Shown here piece by piece: positions 1 through 8,486 of a stretch of 28,883 nucleotides of DNA. The stretch is taken from NCBI GenBank assembly GCA_964471595.1, contig CAYYGN010000031.1:1-28883 (forward strand), read 5' to 3'. The notes beneath the pieces are model-generated. The model was not told the DNA's origin and did not search any database. It saw only the letters and a program-made list of their open reading frames with translations. The stretch's first letter is position 1. Each line of letters begins with the position of its first letter. Made by a program: the position numbers and the translations under genes. This stretch comes from JAGNXB01 sp964471595. Lineage in GTDB: Bacteria; Bacteroidota; Bacteroidia; Chitinophagales; Saprospiraceae.

Positions 1-3000
1 GTCACCATCGAGCAGTCGTCATACGATCCGTCGTCGAAGCTGATGGCATTCACAAGCGTGATGCTGTCCGTAACCGCTACAATGTGGAACTCTTCGCAGA
101 TTACCACCGGTGGCGTCTGGTCGCGTACCGCTACGTTCACCGTACACTCGGCCTTGTTGCCACAGTCGTCGATCGCCGTGTACACAAACGTGTACTGGTG
201 CGGCGCCGGCTGTACCGGCAGGTCGAATACGAAGAAGCCCTGGGCGTTCATTTGGTTGACGATCACGATCGATCCGTCCGGCAGCGTTGTCCACACGTAG
301 AACGTGATGTTGTTCGTCGTCGAACAGTCGTCCGTCACCTGGATCCATGGCATCATCACATTGGCCGTGCATGCCTGGTAACCGTTGTTCTTCGTCGCAC
401 CGATCTTGATGTCGTGCTCGGCAGGGCAGAACAATACCGGCGGGGTCTTGTCCAGCACCTTGATCACCTGATCCACCTTGGCGATCTCACCCGTGCACAT
501 GTCATGGATGGTCCAGCTGCGGATGATCGTGTACGAGCCCTGGCATACATCCAGTACTTTGTCCCAGTATTCGAACTGGAGGCTGCCGCAGCCACCACCG
601 GCCGGGTATCCGCCAAATCCGCGGGTCTGGTTGATGTATTCCGGCGTCGGGTATCCGTCGCGGCAGTCAAAGCTCGGCTCATTGTCAGGCAGATCGTCGA
701 AGTTCGGCGGCAGCTCGAGGCTGGCTACGCTCGGACGCTCGATCTCGATCGTCTGGATGCATTGCGTGCTGTTGCCCTGCTGGTCGGTAGCCGTCCACAC
801 GCGGAAAATCCGCTGGGAGACATCGGCATCCTCGGCACAGGTGTAGTTGACGATATCGTCGGCATAAGCCAGTCCCTGACCGATGGTGTTCATGTACGGC
901 TCGGGCGAGCAGTTGTCCGTGACCGGAACGGCTTCCAGCTCGATCGCCCAGTTGACCTGGATGTTCGGCATGGAGGCTGCGCCAGCCTGGAACAGCGGAC
1001 CGAACAGACCGAAGGCGATCGGACCACCGGCTACCGTGAACGGGCCGTTGGTGACAGGAGCCGTCTGGGTGAAGTAGTTGAAAATCGGGCAAGCCGTTGC
1101 ACCAAAGACGTGGAAGGCGCGGGTTTCACCCGGAGCCAGTGTCCAAGCCTGGGGCAGAGGCAACTGAGCCAGCGGACCCGTACCCGTAGCGAAGTACGGC
1201 GGGATATCGGTGATCACCACCGGACCCTGGGTCGTCCAGGCAGCACCGTTGGTTTCGAAACCAACATACGTACCTGCCTTGGTGTAAACTTCCATGGTCT
1301 GCGGAGCGTTGACCGGACCGAAGGCCGGGTCACCGAAACGGATACCGAAGCCGGTCACCTGCAGCGGATCGGGCGAATCGTTGGTCACGTTGAAGTAGAT
1401 ACCACCGGGGAGGGTGTTACCCGAAAGGGAGTACACCACACCACCACCATGAGCCAGGAAGTTGATCGGGAACTGCAGGGGTGCCTGCGGTGCGAAAAAC
1501 TCGGGCGACGGAGCCAGCGGAATGTCGGCACCGCAAGGAACGGAGAGGTCCGTACACAGCATGGTGGGCGGCCACTTGTCCTCGACGATGATGGTACCCC
1601 AGCAGCTGTTGCCGGTTTCCGGATCGGTCACTTTCACTTTCCAGATCGGTCCGATCTGGGCGCTGCCCACGAACGGGCTGGACGGCAGCGGAATGTTCTG
1701 CTGGTTGTAAACAGTCACCTGATAGTCGTCGTAGCAGCCATACGGGCCACCTTCGAGGATGTCATCAGCACCAACTTCCGTCAGGCAGTCTTCGCCGAGG
1801 GAGATCTGTACGTTGTCGTTGCAGATCAGGTTGGTGATCGGGTTGGCATATTCGTTCACCTCGATGATGAACGAACACTCACCGCGGTTGCCCTGAGCGT
1901 CAAATCCTTCGTAGGTCACCGTCCAGGGTCCGTCGTCTTTGCAGAGTTCTTCGCCGGACAGCGGGCCATCGATCTGGAACACCTCGCCTTCACCACCGGT
2001 CTGGTAGTCGAAGCGGAGGTTCAGACGCGGGTTTTCACCCGGGAAGATGGTACCGGTGAACAGACCATAGTTGGCCCAGTTACCGGGTTGCTGGTTGATT
2101 TGAAGTACACCGTCGGAAGTAGGCGTTGTGCTCAACTCACCGCACACACGGCTACCGAGCTGACCCACGTTGGTCACGATGTACACACCAGCCGTCTGAC
2201 CGGCCGGAATGGCAAACGTAGTCAGGTTGAACGGCATTTCGAAGTTGGACACCGTCAGCGGGAACGTTGTTACGTTCGGGGACTGCTGGGACACCTGGGT
2301 CCAGCCGGCAGCGCTTGCGGTATTTCCGACAAACGTACCATTACGCATGTAGATCCGCGTGTCTTTCGGACCAGCACCTACAAAGCCGTCCAACGAAAGT
2401 TGCACCCGGGCACCACTTACGATGATGTCCTGTGTACCAACGTTCACAAGATTGAGGAAGGCACCCGGCCAGTAGTTGGTGAAGCCGGCCGTCTGGAAGA
2501 GCTGGGTCAGCGGGCCGATGAACGGACAGTTGTCCGTAATGGTCGGATCCGCCCAGCTGACGATGGCGCAGCACAGGCCCGGGTTGAGGTTGATGATCTG
2601 GTTTTGCGGACAGGTCAGTACCGGAGGCTCCGTATCGTTGACGTTGACCGTCTGGATGGCAGAACCCACGACCGAACCGGAAGCCACCAGCACCTGCCAG
2701 GTGATGGTATGCGTGCCGGCCGGCAGGTTGGCGATGGAAACCGTAGCCGGGTAGGGCTGGTTGATCACCACAAACGGGTTGGCATTGACCTGATAACGGA
2801 CGTAGTTGCCGGGCGTATTGCCGCAACCTGCCGGGTTGAAGGTCGGGAAGTTGATATTGGCTGTTGCCACGCAAACCCCCGGATCCAGCCCGATATTCAG
2901 CGGGTTGGGCGAAGGCACCGGCGAGCAGCAGGTACCGTCAAACACCTGGGAAACCGTGGCTACCCAACCTGTTGAGGTCACCGAACCATCGGATACGAAT

Positions 3001-3458
3001 CCGAAGGTCAGGGCACCTGAACCGTTGGCGCAGGTGGCGCGAACGATGCCGACACCGGCATTGTTGGGAGCTACTGTACCCCAGAAACCGCCTGTTCCCC
3101 AAAAGTTGTTGGCCAAAGGCGCACCATTGGGGGAAGCGATTTTGGGATCGGTCGTTGTCGGACCGTCCCATACATAGAGGGCATCAAAGTTGGCCTCTGT
3201 GGAGAACGTCGTGAACTGCGCCTGGATCTTGTTGCCGGCCGTGGCAGGCTGGAACCGGATCGAGGTGTTCTGGTTGTTGTGGTTGTTCGGGTAGTTGCCA
3301 CCGGGACCACCATTGTCATAGTAGGTCACCGCACCGGCTACCGTCACCACTTGTTGCGTACCTGTGTTGTAGGGGTGGTTCTGTGCCTGAACGAGTCCGG
3401 CCCAGCCCAAAACCCCCAACACCAGCACGCTGATGATGGAAAGTCTCTTGTTCATCAT
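1..3458 (-). CDS. Large secreted CUB/HYR-repeat surface protein, 3' end outside window
   Basis: The reading frame is open from the tandem ATG at 3458/3455 to the window edge, about 1152 codons with no stop. It starts with a signal peptide (MMNKRLSIIS..., hydrophobic core, VQAQ cleavage-like end at about residue 26). Residues about 30-165 read like a CUB domain (YYDNGGPGGNY, FDALYVWDG, FGFVSDGS then GW). HYR-type modules follow, with TEPPVLTCP near residue 275, KTPPVLFCP near 1001 and QTPPVVICE near 1111, separated by cysteine-rich Ig-like stretches. In Bacteroidota such proteins are usually exported by type IX secretion using a C-terminal sorting domain, but that end is not in the window, so the route is inferred. 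The gene lies 55 bp after the small secreted protein at 3514-3963 and is probably cotranscribed with it. An adhesive or matrix role is likely; no enzyme motif was seen. Confidence 0.88.
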   Translation of the reverse strand, partial: MMNKRLSIISVLVLGVLGWAGLVQAQNHPYNTGTQQVVTVAGAVTYYDNGGPGGNYPNNHNNQNTSIRFQPATAGNKIQAQFTTFSTEANFDALYVWDGPTTTDPKIASPNGAPLANNFWGTGGFWGTVAPNNAGVGIVRATCANGSGALTFGFVSDGSVTSTGWVATVSQVFDGTCCSPVPSPNPLNIGLDPGVCVATANINFPTFNPAGCGNTPGNYVRYQVNANPFVVINQPYPATVSIANLPAGTHTITWQVLVASGSVVGSAIQTVNVNDTEPPVLTCPQNQIINLNPGLCCAIVSWADPTITDNCPFIGPLTQLFQTAGFTNYWPGAFLNLVNVGTQDIIVSGARVQLSLDGFVGAGPKDTRIYMRNGTFVGNTASAAGWTQVSQQSPNVTTFPLTVSNFEMPFNLTTFAIPAGQTAGVYIVTNVGQLGSRVCGELSTTPTSDGVLQINQQPGNWANYGLFTGTIFPGENPRLNLRFDYQTGGEGEVFQIDGPLSGEELCKDDGPWTVTYEGFDAQGNRGECSFIIEVNEYANPITNLICNDNVQISLGEDCLTEVGADDILEGGPYGCYDDYQVTVYNQQNIPLPSSPFVGSAQIGPIWKVKVTDPETGNSCWGTIIVEDKWPPTMLCTDLSVPCGADIPLAPSPEFFAPQAPLQFPINFLAHGGGVVYSLSGNTLPGGIYFNVTNDSPDPLQVTGFGIRFGDPAFGPVNAPQTMEVYTKAGTYVGFETNGAAWTTQGPVVITDIPPYFATGTGPLAQLPLPQAWTLAPGETRAFHVFGATACPIFNYFTQTAPVTNGPFTVAGGPIAFGLFGPLFQAGAASMPNIQVNWAIELEAVPVTDNCSPEPYMNTIGQGLAYADDIVNYTCAEDADVSQRIFRVWTATDQQGNSTQCIQTIEIERPSVASLELPPNFDDLPDNEPSFDCRDGYPTPEYINQTRGFGGYPAGGGCGSLQFEYWDKVLDVCQGSYTIIRSWTIHDMCTGEIAKVDQVIKVLDKTPPVLFCPAEHDIKIGATKNNGYQACTANVMMPWIQVTDDCSTTNNITFYVWTTLPDGSIVIVNQMNAQGFFVFDLPVQPAPHQYTFVYTAIDDCGNKAECTVNVAVRDQTPPVVICEEFHIVAVTDSITLVNAISFDDGSYDDCSMV

Positions 3459-3513
3459 GGGATCAATTTGAAATTTGGATTTGAATGCTTTCATGTGAGC
3501 TTCCAGATTAGGA

Positions 3514-3963
3514 TCAAGCTGTCAATTTGCCAACAGCATTGTTGTACCATCCTTCGATGATAGCCACTTTGCCCGGATCCAGATTCTGGTTGCCTCCGGC
3601 CCATGCCTTGGACGGCGAATTGAAGCGGGCGTAAGCCGCCTCAAGCGCGTGACCGACAGGCATGCCGGCATTCAGATACTCCTGAATGGTGAGCCACAGG
3701 AGCAGTTCGGCCTTTGCCAGCCGGACATCCTTGTCGGAAGCGCCCTGCTGGATCAGCTGGTTCAGCTTGGTCGTCAAGAGGCTGATCTCCTGGCTGACAA
3801 CCTGGTTGGCCTGAGCGACAGGCACCCAGGATTTACCGTTCGGTGAAACCACCGTCAGTTGTGCAGCCTGTTGGGTTTGGGCCGAAGCCTCACCAACAAG
3901 GAACATACCTCCCAGAACGAACAAGAGGGACAGGAGTCCCATCATCTTCACGTTTCGTTTCAT
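3514..3963 (-). CDS. Small secreted helical protein, unknown function
   Basis: This 149-residue protein is not a family I recognise. It begins MKRNVKMMGLLSLLFVLGG and has a clear signal peptide ending near EASAQ. The mature part is predominantly helical by eye (VSQEISLLTTKLNQLIQQ, then DVRLAKAELLLWLTIQEYL) and ends in GKLTA. It has no cysteine and no type IX sorting domain, so it is probably periplasmic or released. The reading frame stays open upstream to 4059, but the ATG at 3963 is preferred because the signal peptide starts there and the extension does not look like a leader. It sits directly upstream of the CUB/HYR giant on the same strand, so it may be a partner or chaperone of that protein. 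That role is inferred from position only. Confidence 0.75.
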   Translation of the reverse strand: MKRNVKMMGLLSLLFVLGGMFLVGEASAQTQQAAQLTVVSPNGKSWVPVAQANQVVSQEISLLTTKLNQLIQQGASDKDVRLAKAELLLWLTIQEYLNAGMPVGHALEAAYARFNSPSKAWAGGNQNLDPGKVAIIEGWYNNAVGKLTA

Positions 3964-4417
3964 AGGAAAATAATTGAGGTTAAAAAAAATAGGTGTTAGA
4001 AATTCCAAAAGCCACTGAGCAAAACACACCTCCTGGTTCCATGCGACGGCATGAAACAATCATTCGCCCATGCCGTATTCTCTGACGACATGTGCGATAC
4101 AGAACAGGGCAACCATTCCTGCAAGCAGGTGGTCATCGCTGGCAAACCAAAAGGTGGTTCATCCTCCTTATCGCCGCATCACAACACCAAATGCCGGGGC
4201 AGTAGGGTCATGCATACGGATGAGAAGCCGGCAGCAGTGGTTTGAGGGAAGATCGGTAATTGGGAAAGAGGATGGTTAGTGGGATGGATCTTCCGGACTT
4301 CTCGATAAATAACAGGTCTTCACTTATGAAAACCGATGCAAAGGTAAGTTCTTCAGACACATCCACCCTACCCTAAACAGGGTATTTTGAAAGCGCTGGA
4401 GAACTCCGATGCACATG
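3964..4417 (-). other. Long 5' leader region without a convincing gene
   Basis: About 450 bp lie between the predicted start of transcription and the signal-peptide ATG. No convincing coding region was seen. There is a perfect small inverted repeat at 4369-4384 (TACCCT-AAAC-AGGGTA) close to the predicted 5' end of the RNA. Short AGGAGG-like tracts on the minus strand are followed only by peptides of fewer than 50 codons. I do not recognise a known riboswitch class. Confidence 0.4.
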
Positions 4418-4448
4418 CAAATATAGACCCAACTTGGTAAAAGTCAAA
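4418..4448 (-). promoter_or_regulatory. Bacteroidota-type promoter for the 3963/3458 gene pair
   Basis: On the minus strand TTTG (4448-4445) is followed after 19 bp by TATATTTG (4425-4418). This is an exact match to the TTTG ... TAnnTTTG pattern of the Bacteroidota primary sigma factor. Transcription would start near 4411, leaving a leader of about 450 nt before the ATG at 3963. A second match to the -7 box alone (TACCTTTG on the minus strand, 4346-4339) could give a shorter transcript. Confidence 0.55.
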
Positions 4449-4687
4449 TTTTTTCTTCCTTTTTTCAGGCCCATAAAAATATATAAATTTTACATGTTAT
4501 TTTTTATTAATTTATTAAATACTGGAAAGGAATGGACTACCGACATACCCCTTGGGAAGAAGGATTTGAAAATTTTTCAAAATCTGTGCTGCCGGTTTGC
4601 TCCACCCGTATCCCGGTGGTCCTGATCCTCTCATGTCTGGCGCAACCTTTCTCCCGATAGTGCGTATCCTTCCCTGTCCGAACCTGA
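4449..4687. other. AT-rich intergenic spacer between divergent units
   Basis: This stretch is markedly more AT-rich than its surroundings around 4435-4530. It separates the minus-strand promoter at 4418-4448 from the plus-strand lipoprotein gene. I see no gene in it. The open frames crossing it are antisense or short and have no start signal. Confidence 0.4.
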
Positions 4688-4714
4688 TTGCGGACCGACA
4701 ACTGACTACCTTTG
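4688..4714 (+). promoter_or_regulatory. Probable promoter of the 4740 lipoprotein
   Basis: TACCTTTG at 4707-4714 matches the Bacteroidota -7 box exactly. A TTG at 4688-4690 could serve as the upstream element, although the 16-bp spacer is shorter than usual. The box lies 25 bp before the ATG at 4740. Confidence 0.4.
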
Positions 4715-4739
4715 ACCCTCTATTGAAACCTGAAAGCCC

Positions 4740-5345
4740 ATGCGATTTCTTTATGCCCTTTTGATCGCCGCTTCCTGCGCTGTCCTTCTTTCCTCCTGTG
4801 GCCAGGAGGGCAAGCTGAACCTCAAAGCCGTGGACAACCACGAGGCGGCCTACAACCAGTTCATGGATACCTTGCGAATCCTGGACGAAATGATCCGCAC
4901 CAACCAGATTGCGCTGCATTACCCGTTCCAGGGCCTGCCGGATATGGGCGGTGAGTCGGGGCTGGCAGATGCCAATGCCCAGCGACCCAATCCCATGGAC
5001 GGTTTGCCGGAAGAAAGACAACGCGCCATCAAGGCCGGTTTTGCGCCAGTCGCTGAAGTCCTCAATGTATTGACCACCCGCAAGGAAGACTTCCAGGCCG
5101 AGGTCCAGTCTCTGTTCCGGGACATTGAACGGCTGCGCAAGGCATTGGAGGACGAAGCGGTGGATGCCGAGATACAGGCGCTGCATGAGGGGATTCCTGC
5201 CAGAATGGAAGGCTTCCGTTCTACTTATGCCTCACTTTTGGCCGAAGCCAGGGAAGTCCAGGCAAAGAACAAGACTTTTCTCCAGTCCGATTCCCTGTTC
5301 CAGACCGGCTACTCCTGGCTTTTGGCCAGCACACCGGTCAACTGA
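4740..5345 (+). CDS. Predicted lipoprotein, helical, unknown function
   Basis: This 201-residue protein has a type II signal peptide with a lipobox ending at Cys20 (LLSSC), so it should be lipid-anchored in the envelope. The mature part is charged and helical. Heptad-like stretches at about residues 110-190 (FRDIERLRKALEDEAVD, YASLLAEAREVQAK) suggest a coiled coil. I do not recognise a domain, and no enzymatic motif is visible. It is a single-gene unit with a Bacteroidota-type -7 box upstream and a strong hairpin terminator directly downstream. That arrangement supports it being real, as does the well-formed signal peptide. It is unlinked in strand to the next gene, which converges on it from the right. 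Confidence 0.8.
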   Translation: MRFLYALLIAASCAVLLSSCGQEGKLNLKAVDNHEAAYNQFMDTLRILDEMIRTNQIALHYPFQGLPDMGGESGLADANAQRPNPMDGLPEERQRAIKAGFAPVAEVLNVLTTRKEDFQAEVQSLFRDIERLRKALEDEAVDAEIQALHEGIPARMEGFRSTYASLLAEAREVQAKNKTFLQSDSLFQTGYSWLLASTPVN

Positions 5346-5365
5346 TCCGGGTAGCCCCGCACCAG

Positions 5366-5404
5366 AAAAGCCGCCGCAGACCAAACCTGTGGCGGCTTTT
5401 TTTT
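5366..5404 (+). terminator. Rho-independent terminator after the lipoprotein gene
   Basis: AAAAGCCGCC (5366-5375) pairs with GGCGGCTTTT (5391-5400). The stem extends inward by four pairs (G-T, C-G, A-T, G-C) around a 7-nt loop and is followed by further Ts. The flanking A and T runs mean it can also act on the minus strand for the tatC unit arriving from the right. Confidence 0.85.
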
Positions 5405-5531
5405 GAGGCCTAAGCATCGCCAAACCGGTTTCCGGCATATCGGGACGGCCGAAAGCCGGGTAACGCATTTATCCGTTTATCTTCACCCCTCTTCACGCAG
5501 GCCGCCCGGGTAAAAGGCAAGCCAGGGACGA

Positions 5532-5978
5532 TCACGTCAGCGTTATAGGCCAACCGGCCGATTGGCGGGCAAAGCCCTCCATTCTCTTGCGGGAGGGAAG
5601 AAACCAAATAGTGCGACCGAGTGAACCGGGAGCGTGAAGGGTGATCCGGCCCAGATGGAACACACCATAGGACAGTACCGCAATTTCGGCCACCGAGTCC
5701 CGGGTATATCGCCAGGTACGGAAGTAGGAGGATACAAAAAGCAGGTCAGGGGATATGTCCACCCGGTACAGCCGCCAGACGGTAAACCGGAAAACCAGCG
5801 CGCCGGCCAGAAAAAACAGGGTGGTTGCGGCCCGATAGGTGGATCGCGGAAATGGCCCGATGAAGTCTTGCCCACTCAGCCACCCGGCGACCATGAAAGC
5901 GCCGAAGAAGACCAGCCAGACCGTCGGGAAAAACAATCGGAGCAGCAGGGTGGCGCCGGAAGAAAGAGGTGTCGTCAT
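5532..5978 (-). CDS. Small membrane protein downstream of tatC
   Basis: The protein is 148 residues from the ATG at 5978 (MTTPLSSGATLLLRL). Two hydrophobic segments lie close to the N-terminus (about residues 10-35 and 50-70, LFFLAGALVFRF). A C-terminal part of about 75 residues follows and looks like a cytoplasmic beta-rich, PH-like domain (FRTWRYTRDSVAEIAV, FHLGRITLHAPG). No confident family assignment is possible. The gene begins 4 nt after the tatC stop codon, so the two are almost certainly cotranscribed and possibly translationally coupled. An in-frame extension upstream to 6071 overlaps tatC and was not used. A link to Tat export would be inference from position only. Confidence 0.72.
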   Translation of the reverse strand: MTTPLSSGATLLLRLFFPTVWLVFFGAFMVAGWLSGQDFIGPFPRSTYRAATTLFFLAGALVFRFTVWRLYRVDISPDLLFVSSYFRTWRYTRDSVAEIAVLSYGVFHLGRITLHAPGSLGRTIWFLPSRKRMEGFARQSAGWPITLT

Positions 5979-5982
5979 CGAT

Positions 5983-6822
5983 TCAGGATTGGGGCGAAGA
6001 GGGATCTTCCCGGTCCCATTGGCGGGCCAGATCGCGTTCGACCCTGGCGGAAATCCAAATGCTGACCTCATAGAGAATCAGGATGGGTACGGCCACGATG
6101 ATCTGGGAGGTGGCATCCGGAGGGGTAATGATGGCGGCAAGGATCAGGATAACAACGATGGCTTCGCGGCGGTAGGCGCGCAGAAAGGCAGGGGTGAGCA
6201 GGCCAATCCGGGAGAGAAACCAGGCCAGTACCGGCAATTCGAAAACCAGTCCCACCGGAATGGTAAACATGGTCAGGTAGTCGATGTAAGAAGCCAGGGT
6301 GGGTGCCGAGGTCACACCGACGCTGTAGTTGCCCAGAAAACTCATGGCAAAGGGCGAAAGGATGAAGTATCCGAAAGCAACGCCGAGGCCGAAAAGCAGG
6401 GAGCATATGATGACCAGTCCACGGGCGGCTTTCTGTTCTTTGGGATACAGAGCCGGGCGGACGAATTTCCAGAATTCCCAAAAGATGTAGGGAAAGGAAA
6501 TGACCAGGCCCAGCCAGAAAGAACTTTTGATATGGACGATGAATTGCTCGCCCAGGTCACGCGTGAGGATTTCGAAATCGGGCGGGGGGATGCAAAGAGC
6601 ATCGGAGATGGCGCAGAGCACGCGATAGGTAGGAAAGTCCGGGCGACGGGGTCCGAAGAGGATGGTGTTGAACACAAAGTCTTTGGCCAGGAATACGGCG
6701 ATCCCGAATACCACGATACTGATTCCGGAACGAAGGATGTGCATCCTGAGCTCTTCCAGATGATCGAGGAAGGTCATTTCGGAGGCTTCCCGGTCCGGCC
6801 GATTGGATCGTCTGAACACCAT
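5983..6822 (-). CDS. tatC: Sec-independent protein translocase TatC
   Basis: TatC is the multi-spanning receptor of the twin-arginine translocase. It binds the RR signal peptide and assembles with TatA to move folded proteins across the inner membrane. The 279-residue protein shows the family hallmarks: HLEELR at residues 21-26 before the first membrane helix, FWEFWKFVRPALYPKE at 113-128, the conserved acidic residue in VFELP (Glu194), and ITPPD at 231-235 near the last helices. Six hydrophobic segments are visible. The length is typical for Bacteroidota. The start at 6822 leaves a short charged N-terminus; Met16 (6777) is an alternative. tatA/tatB is not next to it. It heads a two-gene unit with the small membrane protein at 5532-5978. 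Confidence 0.97.
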   Translation of the reverse strand: MVFRRSNRPDREASEMTFLDHLEELRMHILRSGISIVVFGIAVFLAKDFVFNTILFGPRRPDFPTYRVLCAISDALCIPPPDFEILTRDLGEQFIVHIKSSFWLGLVISFPYIFWEFWKFVRPALYPKEQKAARGLVIICSLLFGLGVAFGYFILSPFAMSFLGNYSVGVTSAPTLASYIDYLTMFTIPVGLVFELPVLAWFLSRIGLLTPAFLRAYRREAIVVILILAAIITPPDATSQIIVAVPILILYEVSIWISARVERDLARQWDREDPSSPQS

Positions 6823-6827
6823 GGGGG

Positions 6828-6835
6828 CAAAAGTA
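6828..6835 (-). promoter_or_regulatory. -7 box immediately upstream of tatC
   Basis: On the minus strand TACTTTTG (6835-6828) matches TAnnTTTG exactly and ends only 5 nt before the tatC ATG at 6822. If it is used, the mRNA would be leaderless or nearly so. No clear TTG element was found at the usual distance. Confidence 0.35.
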
Positions 6836-6903
6836 CGATTTCAACAGTCCTGCGTGTCAGGCGATCGGAGAGCAAGCGCTACCTTCATGGCAGAATTCCG
6901 ACC

Positions 6904-7212
6904 ATGTTTGACCGATTGCAACAACAACAGGAAGAGATCCGGCGCGCACTGGCGGCCGCACGGGTTGAAGCGGTATCCGGAGAAGGGTGGGTGACGGTCC
7001 GGATGAGTGGTGACCGCAAGGTTACGGATATTTCTATCCGGGAAGACCACCCGCTGTCGGGCGATCTTTCGGCCCTGGAAGATCACCTCACGCTGGCGGT
7101 GAACGACGCTTTGGAACAGGTAACCCTGCTGGAGCAGGAAACCGTCCGGGAATGGATGGGCAAGCTGCTGCCCGGCGGCATGGATGGCCTCAAGGGGATT
7201 TTCGGCTCCTGA
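6904..7212 (+). CDS. YbaB/EbfC family nucleoid-associated protein
   Basis: The protein is 102 residues from the ATG at 6904 (MFDRLQQQQEEIRRALAAARV). It has the YbaB/EbfC layout: an N-terminal amphipathic helix, a short beta-sheet core (GWVTVRMSGDRKVTDISI), a second helix region (LEDHLTLAVNDALEQV) and a C-terminal tail rich in Gly and Leu (LLPGGMDGLKGIFGS). The family forms tweezer-like dimers that bind DNA as a nucleoid protein. In some genomes it sits beside dnaX/recR, but not here. The frame is open far upstream across tatC on the other strand, which is an antisense artefact, so the conserved N-terminus fixes the start. It is divergent from tatC and 50 bp upstream of the LamG gene, which may share its transcript. 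Confidence 0.88.
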   Translation: MFDRLQQQQEEIRRALAAARVEAVSGEGWVTVRMSGDRKVTDISIREDHPLSGDLSALEDHLTLAVNDALEQVTLLEQETVREWMGKLLPGGMDGLKGIFGS

Positions 7213-7262
7213 TCCAAAATGCCGGAGCCCTTTCCTCCGTTCTAATCATTCAAACTGTTCCC

Positions 7263-8486
7263 ATGCTTTTGATACGGACCCTTTTTGTCCTCCTGGCGGT
7301 TGCCCTGACGGAGTTGTCGCTGCATGCCCAACTCAATTCCAACCTTGTGGGATACCTGTCCTTCGAGCAAGACAGTCTGTTCGACGACTCGGGATATGGC
7401 AACACGATTTTCCATAATGGCGACACGGTCTTTGTGTGCGGGCCCATTGGGAACGGGTTGCGTTTTGACGGGGTACAGAATTTTCTCACCTTGCTGGGAG
7501 ACATATCCGTCAACCGAATCCGGTCCACGGACTTCAGCCTGAGTTTTTACTTCAAGCCTTCGTCGGGGGCCGGCACTTATGACGTGCTTTCCAAACGGGA
7601 GGACTGCGACGAAAACCGGGCATTGGCCATCACCTATACACCCCAAACAGGCCAATTGGGGGTATTACTCAGCGAATCTCCCGACAAAAAGGTGAGCATG
7701 ACGGAAAGACTTCCTCCCAACCGCTGTTGGTATCACATTGCCGTGGTGCGGCGTTCCACCAAAGTACTGCTGTATGTGGACGGTTTGTTTGTGCAGGAAG
7801 CCAATACGGATTCAAGGGTCAATCTGCAGAACAGTGCCCAACTCAGTATAGCGGCGAGTCCGTGTGTAGGCGCCGGCCAGACACGGTTCCGTGGAGATAT
7901 TGACGAGATCCGGATCTATGACCGCGCCATTACGGTAGCGGATATCGAGTTGCTGTACATACCCCGGGATCGCATTCTCAACCGGGACACGGTCATTTAC
8001 ACCAATCAGGTCGTTCAGGTGCGCACTTCGGGTACGTGTGCCCAGACATTCAGCTGGAGCCCTCCTGCCCAGGTATTCGGATCCACCGATCGCGAGCCGG
8101 AAATCCGTCCGCTGGACGACGGGCGATTCCAGATCAGTTTCATCCAGGACGGGTGCACGGCCATCGACACATTTTTCATCGAGGTGGTGGATCCATCGGA
8201 GCTCGACTGCAACCAACTCCTGCTGCCCCAGGCATTCACGCCCAATGGCGACAACCTCAACGAAGAATTCGGCATCAGCAATCCCCTTGCCCTTGACGGT
8301 ATTGAATATTTCGAGATTTACGACCGGTGGGGCACCCGTGTATTTTCTGCCGCCAACGCCTTTGAAAAATGGAACGGCCAATTTTTGGGAGAGCCGTTGA
8401 TGCCCGGTGTTTTCATGTACAAGGCGAAATACATTTGCCAGGGGGAAACGTTCGAAAAAATAGGCAGCTTTGCGTTGGTGCGGTAG
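7263..8486 (+). CDS. Secreted LamG-domain protein with type IX (type B) C-terminal sorting domain
   Basis: This is a 407-residue protein. A signal peptide at residues 1-21 (MLLIRTLFVLLAVALTELS) is followed by a LamG/concanavalin-like domain at about 27-225. That domain reads LVGYLSFEQDSLFDDSGYGN at its start and contains GLRFDGVQNF, WYHIAVVRRSTK and the closing DEIRIYDRAI. A short linker domain follows, and residues about 320-407 form a gliding-motility/CHU_C type sorting domain (LPQAFTPNGDNLNEEF, FEIYDRWGTRVF, then MPGVFMYKAKY). It should therefore pass the outer membrane by type IX secretion and be attached to or released from the surface. The stop codon is TAG, which matters for judging the internal TAG at 10881-10883. 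The ligand of the LamG domain is unknown, but glycan binding is common in the family. Confidence 0.9.
   Translation: MLLIRTLFVLLAVALTELSLHAQLNSNLVGYLSFEQDSLFDDSGYGNTIFHNGDTVFVCGPIGNGLRFDGVQNFLTLLGDISVNRIRSTDFSLSFYFKPSSGAGTYDVLSKREDCDENRALAITYTPQTGQLGVLLSESPDKKVSMTERLPPNRCWYHIAVVRRSTKVLLYVDGLFVQEANTDSRVNLQNSAQLSIAASPCVGAGQTRFRGDIDEIRIYDRAITVADIELLYIPRDRILNRDTVIYTNQVVQVRTSGTCAQTFSWSPPAQVFGSTDREPEIRPLDDGRFQISFIQDGCTAIDTFFIEVVDPSELDCNQLLLPQAFTPNGDNLNEEFGISNPLALDGIEYFEIYDRWGTRVFSAANAFEKWNGQFLGEPLMPGVFMYKAKYICQGETFEKIGSFALVR

Noticed and set aside
84..2975. Open plus-strand frame of 963 codons
   Set aside because: It is antisense to the CUB/HYR gene, lacks a signal peptide or recognisable domain and is rich in Arg, Val and His. 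It arises because codon choice in the real gene leaves few stops on the other strand.
4051..4279. Small plus-strand frames in the long leader region
   Set aside because: No signal peptide, domain or promoter. They overlap each other in different frames and look like chance.
5839..6903. N-terminal extension of the YbaB gene
   Set aside because: The extension runs antisense through tatC and the small membrane-protein gene; the conserved YbaB N-terminus begins at 6904.
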